64,000 nt of DNA from Streptomyces sp. NBC_00247 (lineage in GTDB: Bacteria; Actinomycetota; Actinomycetes; Streptomycetales; Streptomycetaceae). The stretch spans positions 7,159,001 to 7,223,000 of the forward strand of contig NZ_CP108093.1 in NCBI RefSeq assembly GCF_036188265.1, in the 5' to 3' direction. The notes below the pieces were generated by a model. It ran no database searches, was not told where the DNA came from, and was given only the letters and a program-made list of their open reading frames with translations. Shown here in pieces: positions 1 through 8,214 of this stretch. Position 1 is the stretch's first letter. The number at the start of each line of letters is the position of its first letter. A program made the translations under genes and the position numbers.

Positions 1-1065
1 CCGCTGTTCCTCGCCCGAGGACAGGGTGCCCGGACGGTCGTGCGTCGCCCCAGCCGGTCCCGGCTCCCGCATCGTCCGCTGGACGGCCGTCTCGTAGGTA
101 CGGATCTCTCGTGTCAGCACGAGCATCAGATTCACCAGGAACGCGTCCCTCGCGTCCGCGCCCCGCGACTGGGCCAGCTGACTGATCTCACGGCGCGCCA
201 CCATGGCGTCCCTGCCCAGCACCGTCCAGAGCGTCGCCAGGTCGTACCCCGGGAGGTACCAGCCCGCGTGCTCCCAGTCCAGGAGGACCGGCCCGGTGGG
301 CGACAGCAGGATGTTGGAGAGCAGCGCGTCACCGTGGCAGAACTGCCCCATGCCCTGCCGGCCGCCCGCGACCGCGAGACCGTGCAGCAGCTTCTGCAGG
401 TCACCCAGGTCGCGATCGGTGAAGAGCCCCAGCTCGTGGTAGCGGGAGATCCGCGAGGCATAGTCCAGCGGAGCGTCGAAGAGACCGGCCGGCGGGCGCC
501 ATTCGTTGACCCTGCGGATGGCGCCGAGCACCTGGCGCACATCCGTGCGGGGCGGAGGCTCCACGGGGTGGCGCGTCAGCGCCGCCACCCGTCCGGGCAT
601 CCGCTCGATCACCAGCGTGCAGTTCTCCGGGTCCGCCGCGATCAGCCGGGGCACCCTGACCGGAGGGCGGTGCCGGACGAACGAGCGGTACGTAGCTATC
701 TCGTGCCGGAAGCGTTCGGTCCAGGCCGGCGAGTGGTCGAGTAAACACTTCGCCACCGCCGTCGTGCGTCCGGTCATGCCCACGATCAGTACGGAGCGAC
801 CGCTGCGCCGGAGTACCTGGACCGGGTTGAACTCGGGGCAGATGCGCTGCACGGAGGCGATGGCCATGCGTACCTGCGCGCCCTGGGGACCCGACAAGTC
901 GATTCTCCCGCTGAGCGGTTGGGTGCCCGGGCCCGCCGTCCGCCGGGTCCGGCCCAGCCCCTGCACCGGAGTGCCGGAGAGGGGGGCGAGGTACGGTCCG
1001 CCTCCGGATCCCCTCGGACGGAGCGGCCGGGGCGGGGCGGACACGGAGGACGATGCTGTGTACAT
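1..1065 (-). CDS. Aminoglycoside phosphotransferase-family protein, C-terminus cut by window edge
   Basis: The frame is open from the ATG at 1065 to the first base of the window, so the C-terminus is missing. Two hallmark kinase motifs of the APH/choline kinase fold are visible: the catalytic-loop sequence HGDALLSN near residue 244 and the metal-binding LLDWEHAG about 20 residues later. The first ~50 residues are Pro/Gly/Arg-rich and low complexity, so the true start could be further in. Family members phosphorylate small hydroxyl substrates (drugs, sugars, choline), but nothing here fixes the substrate and resistance should not be assumed. It is divergent from the NsdA-like regulator across about 230 bases. 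Confidence 0.8.
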   Translation of the reverse strand, partial: MYTASSSVSAPPRPLRPRGSGGGPYLAPLSGTPVQGLGRTRRTAGPGTQPLSGRIDLSGPQGAQVRMAIASVQRICPEFNPVQVLRRSGRSVLIVGMTGRTTAVAKCLLDHSPAWTERFRHEIATYRSFVRHRPPVRVPRLIAADPENCTLVIERMPGRVAALTRHPVEPPPRTDVRQVLGAIRRVNEWRPPAGLFDAPLDYASRISRYHELGLFTDRDLGDLQKLLHGLAVAGGRQGMGQFCHGDALLSNILLSPTGPVLLDWEHAGWYLPGYDLATLWTVLGRDAMVARREISQLAQSRGADARDAFLVNLMLVLTREIRTYETAVQRTMREPGPAGATHDRPGTLSSGEEQR

Positions 1066-1298
1066 GGGCGAAACAGATCCCTTCGTGCGCCGACAAGTTG
1101 CGTGCACCACCCCGGCCGGCGGCCGTCCGGCACCCTGGGGAGTACCGAGGGCTGCCGGGCGGGGTGGCGCACTCCTACCTGACACCGCGTCGCCCGTGGC
1201 AGTGCAGATGGCGTGCCCTGGCGAAGGGGTAGCGAATATGCACGGCGCATCTGACTCGGGGTTAGTGTGCAACTCAGCCGAGAACCTGGGGGCTTGAC

Positions 1299-2789
1299 GT
1301 GACCGGAGAACCCAACACCCGTCTTTCCGATCTGTTCGGCATGGCCGGATGGTCCAAGGGGGAGCTCGCGAGGATGGTGAACCGGAAGGCAGCGGCCATG
1401 GGCCACTCCCAACTGGCGACCGACACCTCGCGGGTCCGGCGCTGGATCGACATGGGGGAGTCCCCGCGCGATCCCGTGCCGGAGGTGCTGGCGGCTCTGT
1501 TCACCGAGCGGCTCGGCCGTGTCGTGACCATCGAGGACCTCGGGTTCGGCCGACGCGGGCGCACGGGAAAACGGCGGGTCGCCGGGAAGGACGAGAATCC
1601 CGACGGCCTTTCGTGGGCGCCCGAACGGACGGCCGCGGTCCTCACCGAATTCACGGGAATGGACCTCATGCTCAACCGACGCGGCTTGGTGAGCGCGGGC
1701 GCCGCGCTCGCCGCCGGCCCCGCCCTCACCGGCGCCATGAACGACTGGCTGCACGCCGATCCCGCTCCGGCGGCGGACGTGCCCCGAACCGACGGCCCCC
1801 TCCCCGCGGACCCGGCGGGGTTCGACCGCTACGACACCGCCCCCATCGGATCCGCCGAGGTCACCGCGCTGGAGAACTCGGTCGACATCTTCCGCAAGTG
1901 GGACGCCCAACGCGGCGGCGGACTCCAGCGCAAGGCGGTGGTGGGTCAACTCAACGAAGTGGGCGGTCTGCTGGCGTACCGTCACCCCGCGGACCTACAG
2001 CAGCGCCTGTGGGGAGTCGCCGCCAACCTCGCCGTGCTCGCCGGCTGGATGTCCCACGACGTCGGCCTCGAACCCACCGCCCAGAAGTACTTCGTCATCG
2101 CCGCCCACGCTGCGCGCGAGGGCGGCGACCGGCCGCGCGCCGGCGAGGCCCTGTCACGCGCCGCACGCCAGATGGTCCACCTGGGGCGTCCGCAGGACGC
2201 ACTCGATCTGATGAAGCTCGCCCACTCCGGGGCGGGCGACGAGGCCCTGCCGCGCACCCGCGCCATGCTGCACACCATCGAGGCGTGGGCGTACGCCTCG
2301 ATGGGCCGCGGACAGGCGATGCGCCGCGCCCTGGGCGAGGCGGAGGAACTGTTCGTCTCGGACCGGAACGTCGAGAAGGCGCCCGGCTGGATGCAGATGT
2401 TCGACGAAGCCGATCTCTACGGCATGCAGGCGCTCGCGTTCCGTACGCTGGCCGACCACGATCCCTCGGCTGCCGCCCTCGCGCAGCAGCATGCCAAGAA
2501 GGCCCTCGGGATGCGGAACGACGGCCGCCAGCGCTCCAAGCTCTTCGACTTCATCTCGCTCGCGTCGGCGTGCTTCATCGCCGGCGATCCGGAGCAGGCG
2601 GACGCCTATGCCCGGCGGGCTCTGGTGTCGATGGGGGAGACCTCCTCGCACCGCACCTGGGACAGGCTGCGCCAGATGTACGACCTCACCGACCGGTACG
2701 CCGACGACCCGGCGATCCGCGATCTCCGGGAGGAGCTCGAACTCGTGATGCCCCGGCAGGTCAAGCGGACGAGGAGCTCCGAGGCGTGA
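1299..2789 (+). CDS. NsdA/NsdB-like TPR regulator of differentiation and antibiotic production
   Basis: 496 residues from a GTG preceded by a G-rich stretch (ctgggggcttgac). The N-terminus (about 1-80) is a helical, DNA-binding-like segment with LSDLFGMAGWSKGELARMVNR and SRVRRWIDMGE. A hydrophobic patch follows at 130-150, then helical TPR-like repeats (about 190-480). Length, the N-terminal block and the TPR-like C-terminus match the Streptomyces NsdA/NsdB group, whose loss in S. coelicolor raises antibiotic production and alters sporulation. Which paralogue this is cannot be settled by reading, so no symbol is given. Role as a negative regulator is inferred from family membership. Confidence 0.7.
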   Translation: MTGEPNTRLSDLFGMAGWSKGELARMVNRKAAAMGHSQLATDTSRVRRWIDMGESPRDPVPEVLAALFTERLGRVVTIEDLGFGRRGRTGKRRVAGKDENPDGLSWAPERTAAVLTEFTGMDLMLNRRGLVSAGAALAAGPALTGAMNDWLHADPAPAADVPRTDGPLPADPAGFDRYDTAPIGSAEVTALENSVDIFRKWDAQRGGGLQRKAVVGQLNEVGGLLAYRHPADLQQRLWGVAANLAVLAGWMSHDVGLEPTAQKYFVIAAHAAREGGDRPRAGEALSRAARQMVHLGRPQDALDLMKLAHSGAGDEALPRTRAMLHTIEAWAYASMGRGQAMRRALGEAEELFVSDRNVEKAPGWMQMFDEADLYGMQALAFRTLADHDPSAAALAQQHAKKALGMRNDGRQRSKLFDFISLASACFIAGDPEQADAYARRALVSMGETSSHRTWDRLRQMYDLTDRYADDPAIRDLREELELVMPRQVKRTRSSEA

Positions 2790-2889
2790 GTCCGGTCGGC
2801 CGGGCTGAACGTCCGTGGTCCCTGTCCGGGCGGGCCGGAGCCTCTGCGGCGGGCCGGTGTCCTGTCGGGTGGCAGTGAGGTGTCAGGTG

Positions 2890-4305
2890 TCAGTTCCGGC
2901 CGTCGACGCGGGCGACCAGCACGCATCCCCGGGCCGGGTGCTCGTCCCCGCCGAACTCGTCGACGACGGTCCGTACGCACTCGGCTGCCGTGCGGGACCG
3001 GAAGAGCCGTGGTGCCAGCCCCAGCAGCTTCTCCGGGGCGGTGCCACGGCCGGCGGCCGGGGCCAACCCGTCGGTGCGCAGCAGGATCACGTCGCCGGGG
3101 ATCAACCGCGCCGTCTCCTGCCCGTAGGCGACCCCCGGCGCGGCGCCCAGCAGCACCCCTTCCGGAGGGGGCAGCGGGGCGCCGGCACCGTCGCGGAACA
3201 GCAGGGGAGCGGGGTGTCCCGCCTGCGCCCAGGTGAGGAGGCCGGTGGAAGGATCGAAGAGCCCGCACAGGGCGCTGCCCAGGGTGGGCTGGACGGACGT
3301 CTGGAGCAGCTGGTTCAGATGGGTCAGCAGGGCCCGGGGCTCGATGCCCGCCACGGCCATGCCCCGCAGCGCGCCCAGCACCATGGCCATGGAGGAAGCC
3401 GTGGGGATGCCGTGGTCGGTGAGGCTGCCGACGGTGAGCAGGGTCCGGCCGTCCGGCAGCGTCATGGCGTCGTACCAGTCGCCGCCGGTCGGACCGCAGG
3501 CCTGCGACGGCAGAAGCCGTGCCGCGACGTCCATGGCGCCGGACACGGCGGGCGTGGGCCCCAGTGAGTCGTGCGGCGTCGGCAGGACGGCCTGGTGCAG
3601 TTCCACCGCGATGCGGTGTTCGGTCCTCGCGATGTCGTCCTGGCGCTGCAGGGAGTCGCGGGTACGGACCTCCAGCTGCCGGCTGTCGTTCAGCGCGCTG
3701 ACGTCACGCAGGACCGCCCACAGGGAGACCGTGCGGCCCTCGGGGTCCAGTACCGGCTCGCCCATGGCGTGGAGGGTCCGCATCCTGCCGTCCGGACGGC
3801 GGATGCGGAACTCGCCGTCCATCGGCTTTCCGTCGATCAGGCAGTGGGTCACCATGGCGGTGAGCAGGGGCTGGTCCTCCGGGACGAGCATGGTGGGCAG
3901 CTCGTCCAGGGAGAGCGGACCCGCGGCCACCTCCCGCCCGAAGATCTCGTACAGCTCGGCGGACCATTCGACGCCGTCGTCGAGCAGGTTCCACTCGGCG
4001 CTGCCCGCCCTGCCCGACAGCGGGCTCTGCGCCGGGTCGGCCGGAGCGGTGTCCGGGGAGGGCGCGGGCGGGCCCTCCCTGAGCTGCCCGAGGCGGGCGC
4101 CGAGGTCGTCGAGATGGTGGGCGGCGAGGTCGCAGAGCGCGCGCTGCCAGCGTGCTTGAGGATCGTCCTCGTCGATGACCACCGAGGCCCGGCACACCGA
4201 GTCCAGGTCTCCGCGCAGTCGGCGTGCGCGGTTGATCATCGCGTCGACGGCGTCCCGCTCGGACGGTCGTGCGGCCGGGCGGTCCGCGAAGAGGGGGGAC
4301 GGCAT
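2890..4305 (-). CDS. PAS domain-containing PP2C (SpoIIE-type) serine phosphatase
   Basis: 471 residues from the ATG at 4305, chosen because GGAG lies seven bases upstream; the frame stays open further up. A PAS-like domain spans about residues 105-205 (EWNLLDDGVEWSAELYEIFG to SLWAVLRDVS). The SpoIIE/RsbU-type PP2C domain fills about 250-471, with the metal-site motif GGDWYDA and the late LLRTDGL. The second metal motif is odd: the usual VGDV.GHG reads VGSLTDHG, so its Asp is replaced by Ser. Such proteins dephosphorylate anti-anti-sigma factors in response to a PAS-sensed signal; reduced or altered catalysis is possible here. It converges with the TPR regulator and is divergent from the L33/L31 operon. 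Confidence 0.85.
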   Translation of the reverse strand: MPSPLFADRPAARPSERDAVDAMINRARRLRGDLDSVCRASVVIDEDDPQARWQRALCDLAAHHLDDLGARLGQLREGPPAPSPDTAPADPAQSPLSGRAGSAEWNLLDDGVEWSAELYEIFGREVAAGPLSLDELPTMLVPEDQPLLTAMVTHCLIDGKPMDGEFRIRRPDGRMRTLHAMGEPVLDPEGRTVSLWAVLRDVSALNDSRQLEVRTRDSLQRQDDIARTEHRIAVELHQAVLPTPHDSLGPTPAVSGAMDVAARLLPSQACGPTGGDWYDAMTLPDGRTLLTVGSLTDHGIPTASSMAMVLGALRGMAVAGIEPRALLTHLNQLLQTSVQPTLGSALCGLFDPSTGLLTWAQAGHPAPLLFRDGAGAPLPPPEGVLLGAAPGVAYGQETARLIPGDVILLRTDGLAPAAGRGTAPEKLLGLAPRLFRSRTAAECVRTVVDEFGGDEHPARGCVLVARVDGRN

Positions 4306-4627
4306 CTCGAACTCCGATACAGACGCTGCTGCCGGCTCTCGGGGAGGAACGGGAGAGGAACCGAGGATGACTGTGACACAGGGGAGTGGGGCTCGTAAGG
4401 GGTTTGCCGACACTCGTTGCGTTCTTGCTTTTGGCATATGTCAGAGGCTGGCGCGACAGGGAAGACTTCGAACGTCCTTTCGTTGATGAGGTGTTGAGGG
4501 GAGGGGGAGGGGGTGCCGAAAGTGTCGGGGCGGGAGGGTGCCTCCGGAGGGTGATCTTCCGGTTCCTCCGGGGAGGGCGCTCCGAGGGCGGGAATGCCGC
4601 GTGGGTTGCTCGTGTTACCGCATCAGA

Positions 4628-4644
4628 ATGAAAACGACAACCAT
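4628..4644. promoter_or_regulatory. Zur box
   Basis: ATGAAAACGACAACCAT is an imperfect palindrome of the form TGAAAACGA...CA, which is the Zur (zinc uptake regulator) operator pattern of Streptomyces. It lies 41 bases upstream of the L33 start. Zn-loaded Zur would repress the alternative ribosomal protein genes, and zinc starvation would release them. Confidence 0.8.
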
Positions 4645-4685
4645 CCCGCCCAGAGGGGATGGGGTCGCCCAGAGGAGGAGGATCC

Positions 4686-4850
4686 ATGGCGCGCAGTGAA
4701 CTCAGGCCGGTCGTCACCCTCCGGTCCACGGCAGGGACCGGGCATCGTTACGTCACGCGCAAGAACCGCCGCAACGACCCGGACCGGCTGGAACTGCGGA
4801 AGTTCGACCCGGTGGCCGGCCATCACGTGGTCTTCCGGGAAGCCCGCTGA
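4686..4850 (+). CDS. rpmG: 50S ribosomal protein L33, zinc-independent paralogue
   Basis: 54 residues from an ATG preceded by gaggaggagg. The sequence (MARSELRPVVTLRSTAGTGH, then YVTRKNRRNDPDRLELRKFDP) is L33 without any cysteine, so it is the C-minus form that does not hold zinc. Such copies replace the zinc-binding L33 in the large subunit when zinc is scarce. It is the first gene after the Zur box and is followed by type B L31, the standard pairing for this zinc-sparing response. Confidence 0.95.
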   Translation: MARSELRPVVTLRSTAGTGHRYVTRKNRRNDPDRLELRKFDPVAGHHVVFREAR

Positions 4851-4940
4851 CCCGGCGGAACCCGGTGACACCTTCGGTGCGCCCGCCCCGCCGGACACGT
4901 ACCGCTCGAACCCGACATCCGCCCCAGGAAGGAACACTCC

Positions 4941-5198
4941 GTGAAGCAGCACATCCACCCCGCCACCCGTTCCGTCGTCTTCCGTGACCGGGCCGCCGGT
5001 GTCGCGTTCCTGACCCGCTCGACCGCCGACGCTGCCGAGCGCGTGGAATGGGAGGACGGCCGGAGCTATCCGGTGGTCGACGTGGAGACCTCGTCCGCCA
5101 GCCACCCGTTCTACACCGGCACCCGGCAGGTGCTGGACCCGGCCGGCCGGATCGACCGGTTCCGCCGCCGCTACGGGAACGCCGCGGCCGGACACTGA
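4941..5198 (+). CDS. rpmE2: 50S ribosomal protein L31 type B
   Basis: 85 residues from a GTG preceded by AGGAAGGAA. The KQHIHPATRSVVFRD start and the SHPFYTGTRQVLDPAGRIDRF block are typical of L31 type B; the CxxC zinc ligands of type A L31 are absent. It replaces zinc-binding L31 on ribosomes under zinc limitation. It lies 90 bases after L33 and almost certainly shares its Zur-controlled transcript, which ends at the hairpin just downstream. Confidence 0.95.
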   Translation: MKQHIHPATRSVVFRDRAAGVAFLTRSTADAAERVEWEDGRSYPVVDVETSSASHPFYTGTRQVLDPAGRIDRFRRRYGNAAAGH

Positions 5199-5212
5199 CG
5201 AGGCCTCTGGTC

Positions 5213-5240
5213 CGTCCGCCGGACCGTCGTCCGGCGGACG
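5213..5240 (+). terminator. Hairpin terminator of the L33-L31 operon
   Basis: Perfect 12-bp inverted repeat (cgtccgccggac / gtccggcggacg) with a 4-base loop, starting 14 bases after the L31 stop. There is no T-run, as is common for Streptomyces terminators. Confidence 0.75.
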
Positions 5241-5299
5241 GGTGCCCCGGATCACACCCGGGACCCGGAGGTACGGGAACACCCGGGTGTGGTTTATCG

Positions 5300-5466
5300 T
5301 TCATCTATACGTGGTGCGAGGGGGACAGTGTCCCCGGGCCTCACCTTCCGCCCACGGGGAAGATCGTTCGGCTGAAGCCCCGTGGAGCAACCCGCCGAGA
5401 GGCGACCGCCCCTCGTACCTCATGAACGGCCCCGGCCGGATTCCCCCGATCCGGCCGGGGCTTCTT
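5300..5466 (+). ncRNA. Candidate small structured RNA
   Basis: This gene-free stretch packs several stems in a row: ggggacagtgtcccc (5321-5335) inside GGTG/CACC arms (5313-5316, 5342-5345); CCACGGGG/CCCCGTGG (5352-5359 with 5378-5385); GAGG/CCTC (5399-5402, 5411-5414); and a Rho-independent-style terminator (5429-5461) followed by ttctt. An A/T-richer stretch with TATAC at 5306-5310 could be a -10 region. The layout (promoter-like segment, independent stems, terminator) resembles a free-standing small RNA of about 150 bases. I do not recognise the family. The + strand is preferred because the T-rich tail follows the hairpin in that direction. Confidence 0.5.
5429..5461 (+). terminator. GC-rich hairpin followed by ttctt
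   Basis: Perfect 12-bp arms (gccccggccgga / tccggccggggc) with a 9-base loop and a short T-rich tail. It closes the candidate small RNA and can also stop transcription from the converging DUF1275 gene. Confidence 0.75.
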
Positions 5467-5515
5467 GCTGCCCGGGGCGGGCCGCGGGTGCGGCTTCCGC
5501 TCTCCCCGAAGACGC

Positions 5516-6199
5516 TCAGCCCCGCGGGCGGCGCCCCCACGGGCCGGCCGTCTCCAGCGCCAGCGCCCCCAGGGCCGCCAGCGCCGCCACGGACGCCGCA
5601 CCCGGCGGCCACCACCGCGTCGCCGCGGCGGCCAGCGCGGCGCCCGTCACCACCGCGGCCAGCCTGGCGAACACCCGGATGTCGTCGCGGGCCGGCCGGC
5701 CGAGCGCCAGCCGGCCCGCCAGCGAGGTCAGCGTGCCGGTGAAGTAGTTGGTCGGGGTCACCCGGACCGTCCCCTGGATTCCCATGGCCAGCGCCACGAC
5801 GGCGAGCAGCCCGGTCCGGTCCGCCCCCGAGGTGACGAACCCCAGCCCCCACGCGGTCGCGGCCGTACCCAGCAGGACCACCTCGGCCAGCAGCAGGGCC
5901 GCCACCGGCCACCTCCACCGCCGTCCCATCAGCGCGCCGCACCCGGCCCCGGCCACGTACGACACCAGCGCGGCGCACACGCCCGGTGCGGAGCCCTCGT
6001 CGCCCGCTCCCGTCACCGACGCGCCCAGCAGCACGAGATTTCCGGTCATCACGCCCGCGAAGACATGCCCGGCGCAGAGGAAGACGAACGCGTCGGCCGC
6101 CCCGGAGGCCGCCGAGAGCAGCAGCAGGGCCCAGGTGACCCGACCGGCCGGGGCGTCCTCGGCCGATCGGCCAGGAGCGGAAGAGGAGGAAGAGGACAC
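5516..6199 (-). CDS. DUF1275 (YoaK-like) integral membrane protein
   Basis: 227 residues from a GTG, with a Ser-rich start and then about six hydrophobic segments. Typical family blocks are SAASGAADAFVFLCAGHVFAG with MTGNLVLLG, and later VTPTNYFTGTLTSLAGRL. The family is a group of small membrane proteins of unproven function, sometimes described as permease-like. No strong ribosome binding site is visible. It stands alone between the small-RNA candidate and the PI-PLC terminator. Confidence 0.85.
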   Translation of the reverse strand: MSSSSSSAPGRSAEDAPAGRVTWALLLLSAASGAADAFVFLCAGHVFAGVMTGNLVLLGASVTGAGDEGSAPGVCAALVSYVAGAGCGALMGRRWRWPVAALLLAEVVLLGTAATAWGLGFVTSGADRTGLLAVVALAMGIQGTVRVTPTNYFTGTLTSLAGRLALGRPARDDIRVFARLAAVVTGAALAAAATRWWPPGAASVAALAALGALALETAGPWGRRPRG

Positions 6200-6269
6200 C
6201 CGGCCATTCTCGGGCGCGCCGATGCCGGGAGGCTGCGTATCCCGCGCCCGCGCGTGCCGGGACAGGGCC

Positions 6270-6304
6270 GTACGCGCCCCCGGTGACGTACCGGGGGCGC
6301 GTAC
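6270..6304 (-). terminator. Strong hairpin after the PI-PLC gene
   Basis: Perfect 15-bp arms (gtacgcgcccccggt / accgggggcgcgtac) with a 5-base loop, 10 bases beyond the PI-PLC-like stop. Confidence 0.8.
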
Positions 6305-6313
6305 CAGGGCCGG

Positions 6314-7363
6314 TCAGCCGGCCGCGCGCGGCACCACCGTGGACAGTACGCCGGTCAGCGCGTGCCAGTCGGCGGAGATGATGCTGGCGTGCTTCCCCGC
6401 GAGGAGGGTGAGCCGGTCCAGCGCCTGGGCGGACGTCGGGCCGGTGCCGTCGATGGCGGGCGCCACGTTGTGCGCGTCCGTCATCAGCACCAGGTACTTG
6501 CTGCGGGCGTACCAGGCGGTGTCGATGGAACCGCCCGCGTACGCGGAGGCATCCCCGTCGAAGATCACGAACCACGGACGGATCGAGGTGTCGGTGTACC
6601 GCGTGCGGGGGTCACCGGCCTGAGCCGCGTGCACGGCGGGGAAGGCCGAGGCCTCGCGCAGCCGCCCCGCAGCGGCGAGGTCGCGCAGCCGGGTCGCGTA
6701 CTCGCGGTCCGTCCACAGGGTGTCGAGCGGGTTGCCCTCCTCGACCGTGCCCGGGATCAGCTCCACCAGGAAGCGGCCCGCCAGCGCGTCGCGCGTGGGC
6801 CAGCCCCCGGCGGTGACGGCCTCGTCGGGAGTGGCGTGCGAGCCGACGAGGTCGGCCGGACGGTACAGCGCGTCGCCGAGCTTCGCCGTGAGCAGCGCGT
6901 CCAGTTCGGCCGGACCGCGGCCGCTCGTGGCGAGGAACCCGTCCTTGAGTTCGACCTTCAGCACGACGGGCCGGTGTCCCGGGTGGGCGTCGTGCCAGGC
7001 GCGGATGTCGGAGAGGCAGCCGGCGAGGTTCTGGTTGCGCGCCTTGCTGCGCAGCTCGGCGGCGCTCGCCGCGTTCTCGCAGTTGTTGTCGTTGCCGAGC
7101 GGGTTGCTGTGCGACACCCGCCAGGAGCTGCCGAACACGTTGGTCCACACGTCGAGTTCGAGCATCGCCGCACCGGAGTCGAGGGCATCGGCGAAGTAGG
7201 TGTACGTCGACTTCTCGTACGCGTTGTGCACCCCGACGCCCGTCGTCGCGCCGTACGAGCTGCCGCCCGGGCCCGTGGCGGACTGCGCGCTGCCGGCCGA
7301 GACCGCCACGCAGAACACCCCGGCCGCGGCGGCGGTCGCCCACCGGCGCCATCCCTGCTTCAT
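6314..7363 (-). CDS. Secreted phosphatidylinositol phospholipase C-like (Ca2+-dependent type) protein
   Basis: 349 residues with a clear Sec signal peptide (KQGWRRWATAAAAGVFCVAVSAGSAQSA, cleavage near residue 28). The TIM-barrel PLC active-site features are visible: VGVHNAYEKSTYTYF with the first catalytic His, MLELDVWT with metal-ligating Glu and Asp, and RVSHSNPLG with the second His. A C-terminal FDGDAS...YLVLMTDAHNV block follows. The family cleaves phosphoinositide or related phosphodiesters outside the cell. The start is supported by gtgagggtccATG. It is monocistronic, with its own terminator. Confidence 0.85.
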   Translation of the reverse strand: MKQGWRRWATAAAAGVFCVAVSAGSAQSATGPGGSSYGATTGVGVHNAYEKSTYTYFADALDSGAAMLELDVWTNVFGSSWRVSHSNPLGNDNNCENAASAAELRSKARNQNLAGCLSDIRAWHDAHPGHRPVVLKVELKDGFLATSGRGPAELDALLTAKLGDALYRPADLVGSHATPDEAVTAGGWPTRDALAGRFLVELIPGTVEEGNPLDTLWTDREYATRLRDLAAAGRLREASAFPAVHAAQAGDPRTRYTDTSIRPWFVIFDGDASAYAGGSIDTAWYARSKYLVLMTDAHNVAPAIDGTGPTSAQALDRLTLLAGKHASIISADWHALTGVLSTVVPRAAG

Positions 7364-7540
7364 GGACCCTCACCCTCACCCACGTCGTCGAAGTTGATGC
7401 GAACGCGTCAACCAGGAGCACGATAGGAGGCACGGATGACCTTCAGGAGTACGCGAACCGGCCTTTCGGGGAGTACCGGTCGTCCGCGGGGAAGCCGGGT
7501 TCTCAGGCGTACGGGGGAGTGCCGGGTGAGGCCGGCCGGG

Positions 7541-8050
7541 TCACGGTGTTCCGTCCAGGCCGCTCGCGTAGTGCTCGATCGCGGCCCGGTACCGCCTCAC
7601 GTACGGGTCCTCGCTGGTCGACGCGACGAGCCGCAGCAGAAGGCCCATCGCCTCGTGGTGTTCGCCGGTGTTGTACAGCGCCATCGCCAGGAACGTGTGG
7701 AGCGCGCCGTCGTCGGGGAACTCCGCCACCCCCTGCCGCAGCGTCTCGACGGCCTGTCCGTACCTGCCGAGCACCCGGTAGGTGCTGCCGAGACCGAGGA
7801 GCGCGCCCCGCCGGTCCTCCTCGCCGAGGTGTCCGACCGAGAGGCAGCGCTCGTAGTACGCCACCGCCTCGGCCTCCAGGTCCAGGACGTCGTGGGCCCA
7901 CGCCGTCTGGTAAGCGATCTCCGCGTCCTCCGGGAACCTCGCGGTCAGGGCGAGCAGCCGTTCCCGGGCCTCTTCAGGGCGGCCCCCGGTACGCAGCCGC
8001 ACGGCGTCGGCCAGCAGTTCGTCCCTCTGCGGTGTATCCATGGGTGACAT
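7541..8050 (-). CDS. Tetratricopeptide repeat protein
   Basis: 169 residues from the ATG at 8050, picked because GGAG lies nine bases upstream; the second ATG three codons in has no ribosome binding site. The protein is made of helical TPR units (EEARERLLALTARFPEDAEI, EAEAVAYYERCLSVGH, GQAVETLRQGVAEFPDDGAL, EAMGLLLRLVAST). There is no signal peptide or catalytic domain, so it is probably a cytoplasmic scaffold. It is divergent from the VanZ gene. Confidence 0.8.
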   Translation of the reverse strand: MSPMDTPQRDELLADAVRLRTGGRPEEARERLLALTARFPEDAEIAYQTAWAHDVLDLEAEAVAYYERCLSVGHLGEEDRRGALLGLGSTYRVLGRYGQAVETLRQGVAEFPDDGALHTFLAMALYNTGEHHEAMGLLLRLVASTSEDPYVRRYRAAIEHYASGLDGTP

Positions 8051-8214
8051 GGTGGCAGGCTCCGGCGGGGCGTCGTCGCGCGGCCCGCCGGAGGGACCCG
8101 CGGCGGGGCCGGAGGCCCGCGGCCCGCGGAGGTCCGGGGCCGGCGCGCGAAGCCCGGTGGGGAGACGTGGCCGGATCGAGGTGTGACCGGACGGGCCCGG
8201 GGCATCCGAGGGCC

